A stretch of DNA of 64,000 nucleotides from assembly GCA_900239685.1 (NCBI GenBank), contig OENT01000007.1, positions 62,001 through 126,000 of the forward strand, read 5' to 3'. The notes under the pieces are model-generated. The model was given only the letters and a program-made list of their open reading frames with translations, was not told the origin of the DNA and ran no database searches. A program made the position numbers and the translations under genes. This DNA is from Rotaria macrura. Taxonomy: Eukaryota > Rotifera > Eurotatoria > Philodinida > Philodinidae. This document shows positions 1-13,300 of the stretch, piece after piece. Position 1 is the first letter of the stretch; the number at the start of each line of letters is the position of its first letter.

Positions 1-3000
1 CGAGAAAAATAGAACAACTTTTTTGCATCGAACTATTATGTTCTGGTTGTGATTGAGACCGTACTTGATTACAATGAGTTTCTCGTACGACAATTAATCG
101 TTGTGCTTTTACGGGAGTAAGTCGTTCAGCTAATGGAATACATTTTGGTGGTATCGAACTATGTTCATTAGATACAAGAATAGATTGTATCTTAGCATCG
201 TTATATCTCAATGGTAATAGTGGCATTTGAATAGAGCCGAATTCAGTTGACTTAACCCTAGTCAATGATTTGCAATCGTTTTTTTGTAAATGCATAACTT
301 CTTTAGTATTTCGTGAGGCATCTTTCATCAATATAGGACGAGAAAAGTTTTCAGTTTCTGCTTCGAGAGTTTTTTGTTGAGCTCCGTCAACGGACGAATC
401 GCATCGATGAGAGATGTACTTTTGAGAATGATTTTCAATCATTGAATTCGATAGATTCGATCTTTCAATTGAAAATCGATCTAGAATACGGTTCGAGGTA
501 TGGATATGCTTTCAGATTGATAGTATACCTGCGCATGGGGAAACCGTTTCATGTTGTTTATTTACGCAGTTGGTGTCTCCATTAAATGATAGTACTTGAT
601 TTTCTTTGACATAATCTTCTTCTCTTGCTGTAGGACTGCTCGGCTGAAATAGAAAGTAAAAGTAAAAACACTTCTCATCACCATTGAACACATTTTTTCA
701 GGCCCTTGTAATATGTTCCTTACGGAAAACTCACCAACAATATCAAATTATTGATATTCAAATTAGGATCGAGTAATCTTTGTTGATTAGGTTTTGACGT
801 AGGATTATGTTCGGTAAATAGCTGCGTTGAATATGATGCATCGAATGTTCTCATACATTTTGGTTTTACTGGAAATACCTGTAATTATTACTTCAGAAGA
901 TAATATTTAGTTTTGAATTTTCTTACTGCTGGTGTTGAAATAGGTAGTGAAGCATATGATCGTCTAATGACTGATATACTTTTATCCTCTAATTTATTCG
1001 ACGATATATCAGATATTTTTGAATTACTCGTTGAATCAGTATGATGATTTATGATGGTTTTGATAGAATCGTTTGTGAATGATTCTACTATTCCGGATGA
1101 TTTATTTTTTCTTTGTTCTTGTTGTTGTTTAATTAAGGCGAAGACAGTATCAGTTTGGAGTTGTGACATAGATTTCGATGTCGTACTACGTAAAATCGAT
1201 TTTCTTGAATATTCATTTCCAACAGATGATTTCGGTGAACTTTCTAATGTCGAAACGAATTGACAATTTTTATCGGTTATAGAATCATATATTGGTTGCG
1301 ATTTCTCTGCAATTGAAGTGAAGATTTCAGTAAATTGAGCATCTGTTGTTGAATTGAATTCAGCTGGTTTTTTGGTGAATAGAGAAATGGAAGGCGAATG
1401 ACTTTTTCCTTGACCACTAATAATTTCTATTACTGTTGTGTTCTGCACTTTTTCTACTGGAGAATAATCTGAAATAAACTAGAAAATTAGAAAATCTCCA
1501 GTTAGGAAAATTCACAAATGAATCCTTGCGATTGCAAGTGATACATGGTTTCTTATTTGAAAGGTACTGCATCGAAAACTGAGATGTGATGACTTTGAAA
1601 CAGGATTTCGTGTTCTCTGCTCAATGATGCGAATATACTATGTTTCGCACTACATTGTTATTCAATATCATATTGTTACTCAGTAATAGGAGAAAAAATG
1701 ATTCTCAAATATCGCGATGAATCTTCAATGGAATAGTTTGGTGGAAATTCTTTTGATTTGCTTCTATGGCAAAAAGGACTAAATCTTTCGAAGAGTATAA
1801 TTTTGTTAAAAGACACTATTATCACAGCCTTAGTTCTTACTGTACGAAAAAAGACTTGAATCCAAAACTTGTATATTGAATTCTTCTCGTGAAGATATAT
1901 TTCTAAGGGAATTTTTAATTTGCTATCTGAAAGAGGTGTTTTTTCAAGAAAATCGATGGTGTTCACTTATGAAGAAGTATTTTCTCTTTAATAACAAACT
2001 ATTTTCCTGCTATTTATGAATTATGGGAGTTTTGAAAGATTTATGTTTTATTTTCTTGAAAATTCTCTGCTATATTCAAAACAAATGTGAAAATTGGTAC
2101 AAAAGGATAGAACGATATTTCTACATAAATGAAAATCGTAGACCTATGCTGAGAAAAATATTTGCATAGGCAAAGTGCTTCTTGGAAATACAAACATGCG
2201 ATTCTTCCTCGGTTTTGGATTGCACTATGATTCAGTAAAGTAAATTGCTCTTAGCTAAATGAGTTCCTAATCTTACATACATACTCAACTGAACTTTGTT
2301 GTCCCAAGGTAATTCAGTCAATAGAATCGAATCAACTTGTTGTGATTTAGAATGATGATTAATGGATGATGTCTTCGATTGTATGTCATTCTTGAAACGA
2401 TAAAATTTCATGAACAAATATCTTTCTAAACGAACTAACCGTCACAGGTTGACTTCGATCATCTTCATACTCGAGCAATGTAGAGTTGATTGTTTTAGAA
2501 AAGTTGTATGGTTCTGTTTTGGTCAACATTTCAATAGAATCATTGTAAATTTCATTTAGTTTCAGTTGTTCAATTGTAGTATTATTTAATTTCATAAGAT
2601 TCGACGATGAATTCGTTTCAGGAAATTTGTATGATGAAGCTAACTTTTCTGAGTTTCTATCATGTGTATTATTCATTTCGGACAATCGACTCGATTGTTC
2701 GATTGTCGTGAATGAATTAATATCGATATTAGATGTTTCTCGAATCATTGAAGATGTATTCAATTCTGGTGTTATTGTTTCAAGATTTCTATCGATCGAA
2801 GAATCATTCGAACTGGGTGATAAATTGGATTGATCTTCAATCTTTATCGATGGAGATCGTCCGTGAAATTTGTCATCATCATCGGAAGATTTTTCTTCTG
2901 TAAGATCATCGAGTGTTTGTATTGTTCAATATGAAAAGTAGACTGTCTTCTAGTTCAAGAATCTTAGAAAGACATACTGTTCGATAGTTCATGCTCAAAA

Positions 3001-3747
3001 AAGTCCGATGATTGATCATCTTTCGACAATGCTATTGTTTCTTCATTCATAATCTTCATTTAAATAACAATGAATTTTAATCGTATCTAAAAAAAATATC
3101 TCTCACCACAGGTTTCATATTCGTCGTTGTATCGAATGAGTTAAGATTTTCTTGATTATTTGTTTTGATGTCGAGAGAAAAATATCAATAAATAAGACGA
3201 AAGAAATTTTACCTGTTCGATCTGAATATGAATCCATCGATAGATTCTCTGATTTAATATTTTCAATCTTGACTTTTTTAATAATTTCTTCGCTATACTT
3301 GTCATCAATACTTCTCGTACTTTGATTTCGCTTAGGAGTATCTTGAGTATTAGTTAATAGTAAATGAGATTTTTCTTCACGTTTTTCTTTGGACGAACAA
3401 CGAATTGGTATTAGACCAGTATTTAGCTCTTGAAAATCTCCTAATTTCGAACCGATCCCACATGTTGTCATATTAGCTTGATACGATGTAAAACCAATAT
3501 CATTTTCTAGCCATTGTTGAAAATGTTGTCTATTATTTATCGAGCGATATTTCGAGTAGAGTGTTCCCAAATCATGTATACCAGATTGATTTAATAAACA
3601 TTTATTTTTCTCACCAATACCCGGTACACACGTTAATGATGTATGTCCGATACAAAACACAAAACAACGATGTTTATTAGTTCGTACTTGTAAAGATTCA
3701 TTAAGTGACTTTTGTGATACATGATATTTCGGTTCTGTCGAGGTCAT
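1..3747 (-). CDS. BAF-domain protein with long disordered tail (5' part)
   Basis: Nine exons can be traced, all in phase: 3213-3747, 3107-3150, 2978-3053, 2440-2897, 2285-2390, 927-1468, 735-878, 529-643 and 480 to the left edge, giving about 833 residues so far. Residues about 30-105 resemble barrier-to-autointegration factor: VPGIGEKN matches the BAF helix-hairpin-helix LAGIGE, and HFQQWLENDIG matches the later FREWLKD helix. BAF proteins bind double-stranded DNA and nuclear-envelope proteins and are normally only about 89 residues long. Here the domain is followed by a Ser/Asn/Thr-rich, low-complexity tail with no recognised domain. ATG 3747 is the first Met of the open frame. The 48 bp intron 879-926 is among the shortest. 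The BAF call rests on motif similarity and needs a profile search; the exon model is firmer than the function. Confidence 0.6.
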
Positions 3748-3883
3748 CAAAGAAAAAAAGAAGATTTCTGAAATTATCGAAAAAGAAATTTCGAATTCGA
3801 GTTCTGTTTTTTCTGCTTAGCAACATAATATTGTTTGATGCTTCTTTCTTTCTTTTCAGATTTACTCTTTTACAGTTCATAAT
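3748..3883. promoter_or_regulatory. Divergent intergenic region, probable shared promoter
   Basis: Only 136 bp separate the start codons of the BAF-like gene (minus) and the GSKIP-like gene (plus), so both promoters must lie here or overlap. On the plus strand a pyrimidine tract ending in cttttcag (about 3847-3859) and a second ttttacag just before ATG 3884 look like splice acceptors. They would suit a short 5' UTR intron or a spliced-leader acceptor. No TATA box is evident. Confidence 0.4.
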
Positions 3884-4288
3884 ATGAATTCAATAGCTGG
3901 TGAACAAGGTGATTTTTTAGCTGAAGCTCAATTAGCATTAGATGATTTAGGTGATGGTATTGTTGCTCTTAAACAATTATCAAAGCTTCTAAATAATCCA
4001 GATGATATTTCAAAAGCTTATTTAAATATAAAATCTAATGCCGACATTGAATTTTGTATTGAATTAGCGCAGACAGGTTATCGAGTTGTAGGTTACAAGT
4101 TCGATGACAATAGTCAATCATCAACAAATTATTATGAATCATTACAAGCACTTTTAACAAATGAATCGAAATCATATGTCGATAGTTTTGCTCGAAGTTT
4201 ACAGCAAAAACTATTGGTAGCTCAAAATAAACAGCAGCAAGATCACAATCAGGATGATGATGATAATGTCGATGATCTAAATCGTTGA
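3884..4288 (+). CDS. GSKIP: GSKIP-like protein (GSK3-beta interaction protein family)
   Basis: Single-exon frame of 134 residues. It follows the GSKIP family (DUF727) along its length: EAQLALDDLGDGI corresponds to the EAEAVVNDV helix, then AYLNIKSNADIEFCIELAQTG, RVVGYKFD (vertebrate KVVGYAFD) and a C-terminal helix YVDSFARSLQQKL (vertebrate YREAFGNALLQRL). In vertebrates GSKIP anchors PKA and binds GSK3-beta through this C-terminal helix; the same role here is inferred. The last 25 residues are a Gln/Asp-rich tail (QQQDHNQDDDDNVDD) not usual for the family. The family's normal length is about 139 residues, so the gene looks complete. Its start is 136 bp from the divergent BAF-like gene. Confidence 0.8.
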   Translation: MNSIAGEQGDFLAEAQLALDDLGDGIVALKQLSKLLNNPDDISKAYLNIKSNADIEFCIELAQTGYRVVGYKFDDNSQSSTNYYESLQALLTNESKSYVDSFARSLQQKLLVAQNKQQQDHNQDDDDNVDDLNR

Positions 4289-4589
4289 TAAAAATACTAC
4301 AGATTTTATGCAAACATTCGTTTCTTTGTATGCGTAGCCCTTTTTTGTGAAAAAAAAACATTTTTAATTAAAGAAAAATATTAAATTTCATCTGATATTT
4401 TATAAGTCCTATTTAATATCCAATTTTACTGTTATTGATGATCTATCGACTAATATATATATATACACCGGGTCACTATTCATAATGATTAAATAGTTTG
4501 TGTTAGACGTTTCTTTTCTTATCTTAATGGTTTCAATGGTGATAATGAATTAGCAGTCTTTTGATTTTTCCGTTATTCAATTTGATCCC

Positions 4590-5430
4590 AAAAGCGTCTG
4601 ATTATGTAACGGCTAATTCAAGTGACAGGTGAATGGCGTCCATTACCTTTTGATCCAAATCTAGAAAATGGATGAGCGACACTGACAGAGGAAGACAATA
4701 TTTCAATAACAGCTGTAAAAAAAATCTGAGCCTTGTTCAAAAATTTATTATATGTTTCGTAAATAGCTCTATCGTTGATCTAACAGTTGAGAAAGGACGA
4801 AAACGGCGATGAACTTGTGAAACCGAACGTTTCTGTAAAGATTGCTCAATTGACCAACATGTATATAAACACTGTGCGTTAACAAGAAACTTTTACTCAA
4901 CTTTGACAAAGTAGCATTCGTTTTCTGAAAGTTTCAAAGAATTGAATCATCAATAGAAAGGTAGAAAGACTAACCGAAGAACAGCCCCCAGACAAACACT
5001 GAAGTGATCCTAGTTATATATATTTTTTTCAAAACTAGCCTGGACCAATACCAAAGTCTATGTTTGGAGTGAGTATCGTTTTGATTCTTGAGTGAGTCTA
5101 GTATACAGAAAGTGTAGAATATTAGTTTCGGTCTCATCAAATTTAAACGATCAAAGTTACTTCTTTATTGTTATTATGAAATAGGAATGCAAAAGATCGT
5201 ACGTAGAATAGGCACATACATATGTTCGTTGATTCTGATTTCCAATTTTTTTTCTATAATGAAGAAGTCAGTTATTATTGAATTTTTATGATTTTCAGTT
5301 AACATATTCGATCTGAGTTGAAAACTACTCTACGAAAGAATCATCTTGATGTTCTACTTGATAAACATATGAAACCAAACGAGCTACTTGGTCATATTCA
5401 GTAAAACTAGAATCAATATCATTCAATTGA
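4590..5430 (+). pseudogene. Decayed coding remnant, unidentified
   Basis: Short protein-like pieces sit in different frames and are broken by stops. TGEWRPLPFDPNLENG is near 4626-4675. A cysteine/histidine cluster CETERFCKDCSIDQH, with B-box-like spacing, is near 4817-4860. A 30-codon open stretch at about 5313-5403 ends LLDKHMKPNELLGHIQ. None joins into a gene. I cannot name the parent; a decayed zinc-finger or TRIM-type gene is one possibility only. Confidence 0.25.
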
Positions 5431-8400
5431 TTTCGTTTTTAAATTTGTTTCATTTCCATTTCCGGTTAAGTGTTGACCAAGAAGAGAATATACAACATCT
5501 TTCAATGGATTGCGCATATTAATGTGCACATTCTGTTCAAACATTATTTTGATCTTTTATCAATCAAAGGCTTGTATTGTTTCGATAAGATGAAAGAAAA
5601 TTCAAAAAGATAAACGAGAATTTTAGTTGAAACATCTCGAACATTGATCAATTTCGATTTCAAGCAGTGGAAAATATATTTAAAACAGTCTTCTCATTTC
5701 TAATAGAATTAGTACGTATTAAACATTTATAGCAAGTATTTATCGCGTATGGATCATTACATAAAGTTTCTATAACGCATGCTGTTGAAACAAGATATGA
5801 GAGTCTTCTATTCACTGTGAATCTATAAGTACTTCGGCTAATACTGAAAATTTCATATTAATAATATCATTTTTGATACTCGCTTTTGATCACTACCGTA
5901 TGATATTTTAAAACGATTTCATAGTCCCACATCTGCAGTGCGAGTTCAATTACCACTAGTGAAATTACACTCATCAATAACTGCATGCATGCATGCATGT
6001 ATCAAGCTAAGTATTCTACATATGAGGTTTAATGCAATTGCTGATATCAGAGTGTTGCATGTGAAATTGAGTAAAGGTTGGTTATTAGGTGCTCATTACG
6101 TTTCAGCATCATATGAAGGTCTAACTAATAGAAGGATTCGAGGTCCAGTGACTGAACTGATAAAAGAAGGCACTAGACATCATACTACATATCAAGAACC
6201 TCAGTGAAAATAAACAAAGACGTATTTTTCTCTCTTTTCTTTCTCTCTCCCTACTGCTGATATGTGGTATATTCATATTTATTTGTTCTCAAAGTAGCAT
6301 AGGTTCTAGATCATAGATATGGATTTCGTATGAATTTTTAAAGCAGAGAGTTCTGAAAGAACTTCCCGAGGACTAGAGCTTGATTATGAAAGCAGATCTT
6401 TGAGATTAGCATCAATATCAACCAAATCGTAATTGAACTCATGAATAATAACTCATAGGATAGGAAAATTCGAGAAACTATTCATATAAAGCAAAGCCAA
6501 AATCTTTTAATTTAAAGAACAGTAGTAAAAATGTTTATTGATCAAATATTACTGTTCCCCATATTTTCTAGTCATGAAAATGCTAAATAAGCTTCCTCTT
6601 GCGAATGAAACTTGATTCATGATTAAAATTTCATCGCTATGAAAGAAATCTTTTAATTTAATCTAGTCTTTTTTTCTAACTAACAGATAATTTTTGGCAT
6701 ACGTCGTAATATTTACTTTTCTTGGAAAGACTATTTTAATCAAGAAATAATTTTACCATATTATCTATTATTCGATAATCATTATATACGATTAGTTTGT
6801 TTGAATTCTTTAAATTAGTTAATTATTGACTATAGGAGTTATACAATAATTGAAGCTTCAAATCCATATTTTTGATTAAAATTCTTCTTGCAAACAAAAT
6901 TCTGCATAAGATAAAATCGAATTATTTTATCTGATAAATAGAAAATCATTTCGGTTTAATTTTATTAGATTCTATTTTAATTAACTTTCGAAAAAATTCT
7001 AATGACTCTATTTTGAAAAAATAAGAACAGTATCACAAATCCCAGAAATTTGAAGATGAATTCAGGTCTCACACCAGAGACGTTGGCGAATTTCAGAAAT
7101 CCAGTTGTTACTATAGTGCTGTGAGAAATTGAAAACTTCTGATTTATTTGAAAGATCGCATCAATATCATAGCCTGTGAAAATGATTCGTTTAGAATTTG
7201 TAATAACGAGCAATGTAAAAGATATACTAATAACAAATTCCATGTACTTTTTACAGAAAGATAAGAACTAGCTGATCGATACTATTATTTTATGTTACTT
7301 TTAGATATTACACTTTTTAACCCATCTTATGAAGAAACAAAAATATCTTACACGGAAAAATACATCGAGCAAGTTATTTGGTTGAACATAGTGATCTATT
7401 ATTTCTAACCATCCATATGGAAGGATGTAAAATTCATTTTCTTAAAAAACGTTTTATAGTAGCTAAGTATTCGACATTGGTTTCTAACATAAATTGCTTA
7501 AAGATTGTATGAACTCAAACACCGATCGAAAGTTCGATCTTTCCATCCCTCAGGAAATATTGAGTTTTCCTTTACTTCTAGATTCACCAAAAATATATAA
7601 TGTCACCGCCAGAGCACTAACTGAAATATATCATGTTTTAGATAACAGAATTCTTCCGAAATAATAAACTCGATGTCTTAAATATCTGTTCAATAGTTAC
7701 TATTGTTGTTCGAGCAATTCTACTGAGTGATGAACACGATTGCTTTACTTCCCTTTTTTAGGTCTTTTCTTGTCGAGTTAAAAGTGTCTTGGACGATTTT
7801 TCAACTATGAGCACACAATCAATGAGAACCTAAATAGTTGACTTTCGAGATGAAATTCTATCTGAGGATAGACTTCAAAACCACGAGATACTTCACAAAA
7901 TATAACCAAGGACGAATATTTTCTTATGGAAATATTCTCATTTTATTGAGGTTGAAGATGATTTTTAGAGCTATATAGCAAAACACAGATCTTTTGATGG
8001 TTAGCTGGTAACTTAAGAAGATAGTACTCATATTAAATTGAACACTCTGAAGTTTCTAGAAGTTGAAAAAACTAGCTACAAATAGAAGTTCACCTCGAAA
8101 ACCATCAAATCGGTTTTCAGTAATTGCATACTGATTGGTGAAAAATCGTCTAAGACGCCCACAGCTCAACAACAAAAGACCGAAAAAAGACGAAACAAAC
8201 AGCAGCTTTTTCATTAGTCCATATAGCTAATCCAACATCAATAGTGTCTGGAAAAGTTATTCCATAGTTACAAATTTAGTCTTTTCTTTTTGAAGTTGAC
8301 ATAGTATAGTTTCACTTTGATTGACAATATGAATTTCGATAATAGAGTACTTCATAACTAGAAGTGTTGCAATGAAAACGATGCAATAGCTTCAATCGCA

Positions 8401-9296
8401 CATGGTTTCCTCAAATAGTTTGCTGCTCTCAATGGTGTTGGCAATTCATTTGAATTTCTTTCTGCCCGATGGATTGATTGAGAAAAGGCTTTTGTTACCT
8501 ATAGGTTTTACATATCATTAAAACTATGTTCATGTATTTCTCAATTAGAAGAAAAAATTGCGTCACTTCATAAAAGAATTTCAATATCATTTAAGAGAAC
8601 AATAAGGAGGGGAAAATAAAGTAAGTTTTAAGAAAGGTACGATATTTGTGTGTACCGAGAAAGTTTTCATAAGAAGTAGTTATAATTGAGTCATTGAACG
8701 CTATACTCAATGAATATAATAAATCATCGCACGTAGTGTTCTTTCTTCGTAATGGATGAAGTTGCTTTGATGAAACTAACTATAATATTCAATCGTAGAA
8801 CGTAACTGATTCACTTTCATAGCAATCTAAGTTTCCTGGTACTACGAGGTTCTTGTGGAGAGATATCAATTTTGTTTATTAAAGCTACGAAGAAGAACAA
8901 ATTTTAAAGCAACGTTTATATTACAGGCAAAACTAAATCCATCTAGTTAAGGTGGCAAGATGATATTTCACATTTTTTGTATTGAAGTACTATACTATTC
9001 ATAGCGATCGGGGCATGTTCTTTAAGCGACTGTACACTTCATATATACGCCTCAAATATATAATCACTCAAAGTTTTTTATCGACAAGTAGAGACATCTG
9101 CCGATATTTCAATGAGTCGATGTGGTTATAAAGAAAAGCGAATACATGGACGAATGAATTGAATTTTGAGTGTAGCATAGCTGGTTGATGACCCTAACTA
9201 ACACTAGTAAGTTTAGATCTTAAGACTATCGATGTCAGTAAAAAAATATTCCATGACATATTTAGTATATAGAGATAATCGATCTCAATTTATACA
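5431..9296. other. Intergenic DNA without recognisable genes
   Basis: About 3.9 kb of AT-rich sequence with no open frame that resembles a known protein. The only structured pieces seen are a short (TGCA)n run at about 5982-5999 and scattered homopolymer tracts. Confidence 0.5.
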
Positions 9297-9304
9297 TTTC
9301 CAAG

Positions 9305-10004
9305 CAGTGTTTCCACTAGAAATCTAAAATAAAATGTACATGTACACTTTACTTATAAGAACAAAGTGTACGTTTACATTTTGTTTTTGGCAACAAAGTG
9401 TGCAAAGCGTACTGAAGTCAATTGTTTTTATCTAAAAAATAAAAGTATTGTTCTTTTTGCAGTGATGAATATAGACTAAACTTTAGAAAGCAATTCGCAG
9501 GGACAAGAGGACTGTGCAAGAGATATAATGGTCACCTGCTTGAAAAATATTTGGCTAAGGCTTTCTCAGAGTTTTCAATCAACGGTATTTCTTCATTTTA
9601 GTTACAGCGCCGTCACCATCACATTATGTTGTCTTTGTGAATCACACCAATCAGTGCGCAAATGTGATTGAAATGAAGAACAATGCAGCTATGCCTCTGA
9701 TTCCAACCCCTTTGCATCCACAAGCAAATAAATGACAAGTAGACATACTGTTTTAAAATCTGACACAATATTTTCAAAAATATGTGAAGAAAATGAGTTT
9801 GAACAACAAAAATAATTCAAAGGTCATAGTCTAATATCTTATACAGTGGGCAAAGTTCTAGAATCAAAGTGTAAATAGATTTTGCAAAGTGTACACAGTA
9901 CATTTTGGTTTTTAGAGCAAAGTGTAAATCAGAGTGTAAATCAGAATTAGCAGATGTTCTGTACATTTTACTTCTGCTTGGTACACCTGCTATTGGAAAC
10001 ACTG
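9305..10004. mobile_element. Non-autonomous hAT element (MITE), copy 1
   Basis: 700 bp element with terminal inverted repeats CAGTGTTTCCACTAG (left) and CTATTGGAAACACTG (right). It is flanked by a perfect 8 bp direct repeat TTTCCAAG at 9297-9304 and 10005-10012. An 8 bp target duplication and CAG..CTG ends are the hallmark of the hAT superfamily. Several copies of GTGTACnTTTACACTTTG-like subterminal motifs lie inside each end. No transposase is encoded. It lies about 300 bp upstream of NARS2. A related copy is at 13651-14229. Confidence 0.88.
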
Positions 10005-10316
10005 TTTCCAAGTCAAAAGTTGGTCTTTCGAGATCGAAAGCTAAAAAAAGTTAGCGAAAAAGTTATTTCATTGTTTGACAACTTTTAAGAAACGAATAAT
10101 GCCTGCCCCATTGAAAACATTTGACCATGATATTTGTCTAATAAAAATAAAAGGAAATAAACAATCTGATCGTTCATCTCATTAAAAAATGTTGACTTAA
10201 TTCAAGAGGTTTTTCTTGTTTCAATAAAGAAATTTTAATATCGATTCGAGTTCTGTTCAATAATATACATACTTTTCATTTCATTTAAATCTCTTTTTCT
10301 TATTTGTTTATTTCTG

Positions 10317-13300
10317 ATGCTTCAATTATCATTGATATTGAATATTCGACAAATATCAAAACAAATATTCTATTCATCTCGTTCTATTCATTCGATTTAT
10401 CCCTTGACTATACGTGAAGTATACAATAAAAAACCACTAAATCAATCAATAAATCTTATCGGTTATCTTCTCAATGTGAGAAAATTGAAAACTCATTACT
10501 TTCTCGATCTATTCGATGGTTCATTAACAAATGATCAAAAACATTTACAAGTCGTTGCATCATTAGATAATCATCCTCATTTACCTCACTTAACATATGG
10601 TTGTTCAGTAAATGTACAAGGTAAACTTATGCGAAGTAATCATCCTAAACAAGAATTTGAATTACAAGCTGATCATATTAATCTAATAAGTTCATGTGAT
10701 GCCACCAATTATCCATTTAAACCAAAGTCCGAACAAACACTGTTAACGATACGTCAGGATGAACATCTTCGTTTACGTTCACCACTTGCGCAAGCTGTTT
10801 TTCGTTTACGTAGTCAATTAATGTTTAGTTTATATGAATATTTTAATAATTATAACTTTATTCAAATTCAAACCCCTTGCTTAACACAAAATGATTGTGA
10901 AGGTGGGGGTGAAACGTTTCGTATTCAACCGTATCAATCACAAACAACCCAAAAACATAAGGAATACTTTGACAAACAAGTTTATTTAACTGTCTCAGGA
11001 CAATTACATCTTGAAACAGCAGCCAAGTAAAAAGAAAACTTATTCGTTTATCTAATCTTGTTATTTTGTCTTTTGCATTCTTCAAATTAGTGGTCTTGGA
11101 CGTGTCTATACACTTAATCCAGCATTTCGTGCAGATAAAAATTCAAGTCGATTTCATTTAGCAGAATTTTGGATGCTAGAAGTTGAAGTTGTTGGTAGGT
11201 ACAAAATAGTTTGAATCTTATAATCTGATTTTAACTCGCATCAAAATCATCAACGAAAAACGTGATTGTTATATTGACTGGAACGTATTAGCTATGTTTC
11301 TGTATATAACTAAGCCATTATTTATGCGAATGATAAAGTATTCCTTCAGAACTACTATTCCAGACTCATTCTCATCTTACGTGTTCCGCTAGTTTTCATT
11401 AGTAACAATAGTCATTGAATGAGTTCATGAAACCAATCGAAGAGTCTAGATAATTTCGTTCCTGCCCTATCGAAATTTCATTTATATTTCCACGAAAAAC
11501 TGGACCAAAAAGCAATTGTATTCAGAGATCGAAACAGGCCTGCTTTTTACGAAAATAATTGAGTAGAAATGAGAAACTGTCTTTATAAGAAAACAAGGAA
11601 GTTACACATATCAAAATAACATGATTAAGCAAAACTAAGATCTATATTGATTCAATGAAAATATTTACAATGAGTTCGATGAACTAATTGAAGAGGATAT
11701 ATTATGTCCGGCTATATTACGACTGTGTAAATATGAATCAGTGACACAAGGCTTCGTAAACGGTTCATGTAAAATTTCAATAATAGCATGCAATTAAAAA
11801 TGTGACAGTCACAATCTATTTGTTCTAATCATGATTGTGCTGAGTCAGACGGATAAAGCAAAACATTTCTCATCCTACAGTGCAAAACATTTCAGTACTA
11901 TATTTTGATACCTACATTTTCTGTTCAAAAAATGAACTCTGTTTTGTGAAAATTTAGAAAGAAAAATGACAGATAAGCGATCTGTTCACGTTAATGATTC
12001 TGTCTAATCTGTGGCAGACAGGCTCTGTGGCTTGTTTGAACCTCTGGTTGCAACATCTACAGTGTGTCATATAGTAAGATATTGAAAACTGGAAATTGTT
12101 GCATGTGTAAAAATAGACATTTTTCATACGTTAATACCAGGAGAGACCACATACTAGAAAAACTAAACCTTTATCAATCATCATGAATGTTATTCAGGAC
12201 AAGTTCAAAGTCGATGTTCTAAACTGATCTTCGGATTATTAAAGCTGCTCGTTGAGAACCTCTGAAAAATTTTGAAAATCTGCCGATCAAACTCTTATGG
12301 TTAGAAAATTATGATAATGATTTGAAATAGAAAAATATGCACATCGAAATTTTGAGATTCCAATCATAAAAATATTTCCGATGGAAGACCAGCCTAACGT
12401 TTAAAAATTTTTTTAAAAGAATCTTTGTAATGTTAACGTTAACAGTTTGCGCTTATGTTCGTCTTTTGTACTACATTTAACGCGAAAATCTAATACTTGA
12501 CTTTCGTTGGAAAATCGGTTAAATATGAATTTTCGAGCATTTTACCCGAGAACTCATTTTACTAGACTTTTGAATAGAAAGCATCGTGCAACTGCTGCAT
12601 TACACGATAATGAGTAGAATATTTTTTCATTCGACAAGTGCCTGAAATATATATGTCATGATGAAAAATTACCATGATATGTGGTTTATTGCTCTACGTG
12701 CACGAATAACAATTAAGGATTATCACTGCAACATTTATCATTCACTAATTAGATTATTTCATGAAATGAAATAAAACTAACGATGAGATAACTGCCGACA
12801 AAAATTTATCTGCTTGTCTAGATACCATTTTTGACAAGACAATTAGTTAATGGTTCTCATTTATCGTGTCTTGTTGTTTTCTTTTTCCTTCGTCAAACCT
12901 TCACATTAACAGTTCTATTTAATTATGATTAATTACGAAATTGAAAGCTTTTCTATATTCTTAAACATGCCATAAATGTTTATTTGTTGCACGGATGAGA
13001 AAAAATACGGTAGAAATGATTGAATGATTTTATCGATCAATTATGTACAGGAATTCATATAAAGGACATAATGTTCGTGGCAAAAGCGTCAGACAATTGT
13101 TTTCACACCCTTAAATATATTCATACGTAAAAAAACTGAATACTTTGTTGGCTGTTGGTTAGTTTAAATCAACAAATTCGTTTGTCTTCTCCCTAGAAAA
13201 ATCTACGAAGAAAAATATCTTATTCTTCGATGTCGATCAGCTTTATTTTATAGTTGTTTTAACAATATTACTCCTGAGATCAACAAAAACATGTGAAACA

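Noticed and set aside
1051-1263. Plus-strand open frame
   Set aside because: Antisense shadow of exon 6 of the BAF-like gene, whose own phase-consistent exons explain the region.
5938-6207. 89-residue plus-strand frame after GSKIP
   Set aside because: No family similarity, starts across a TGCA repeat, no splice context; treated as chance.
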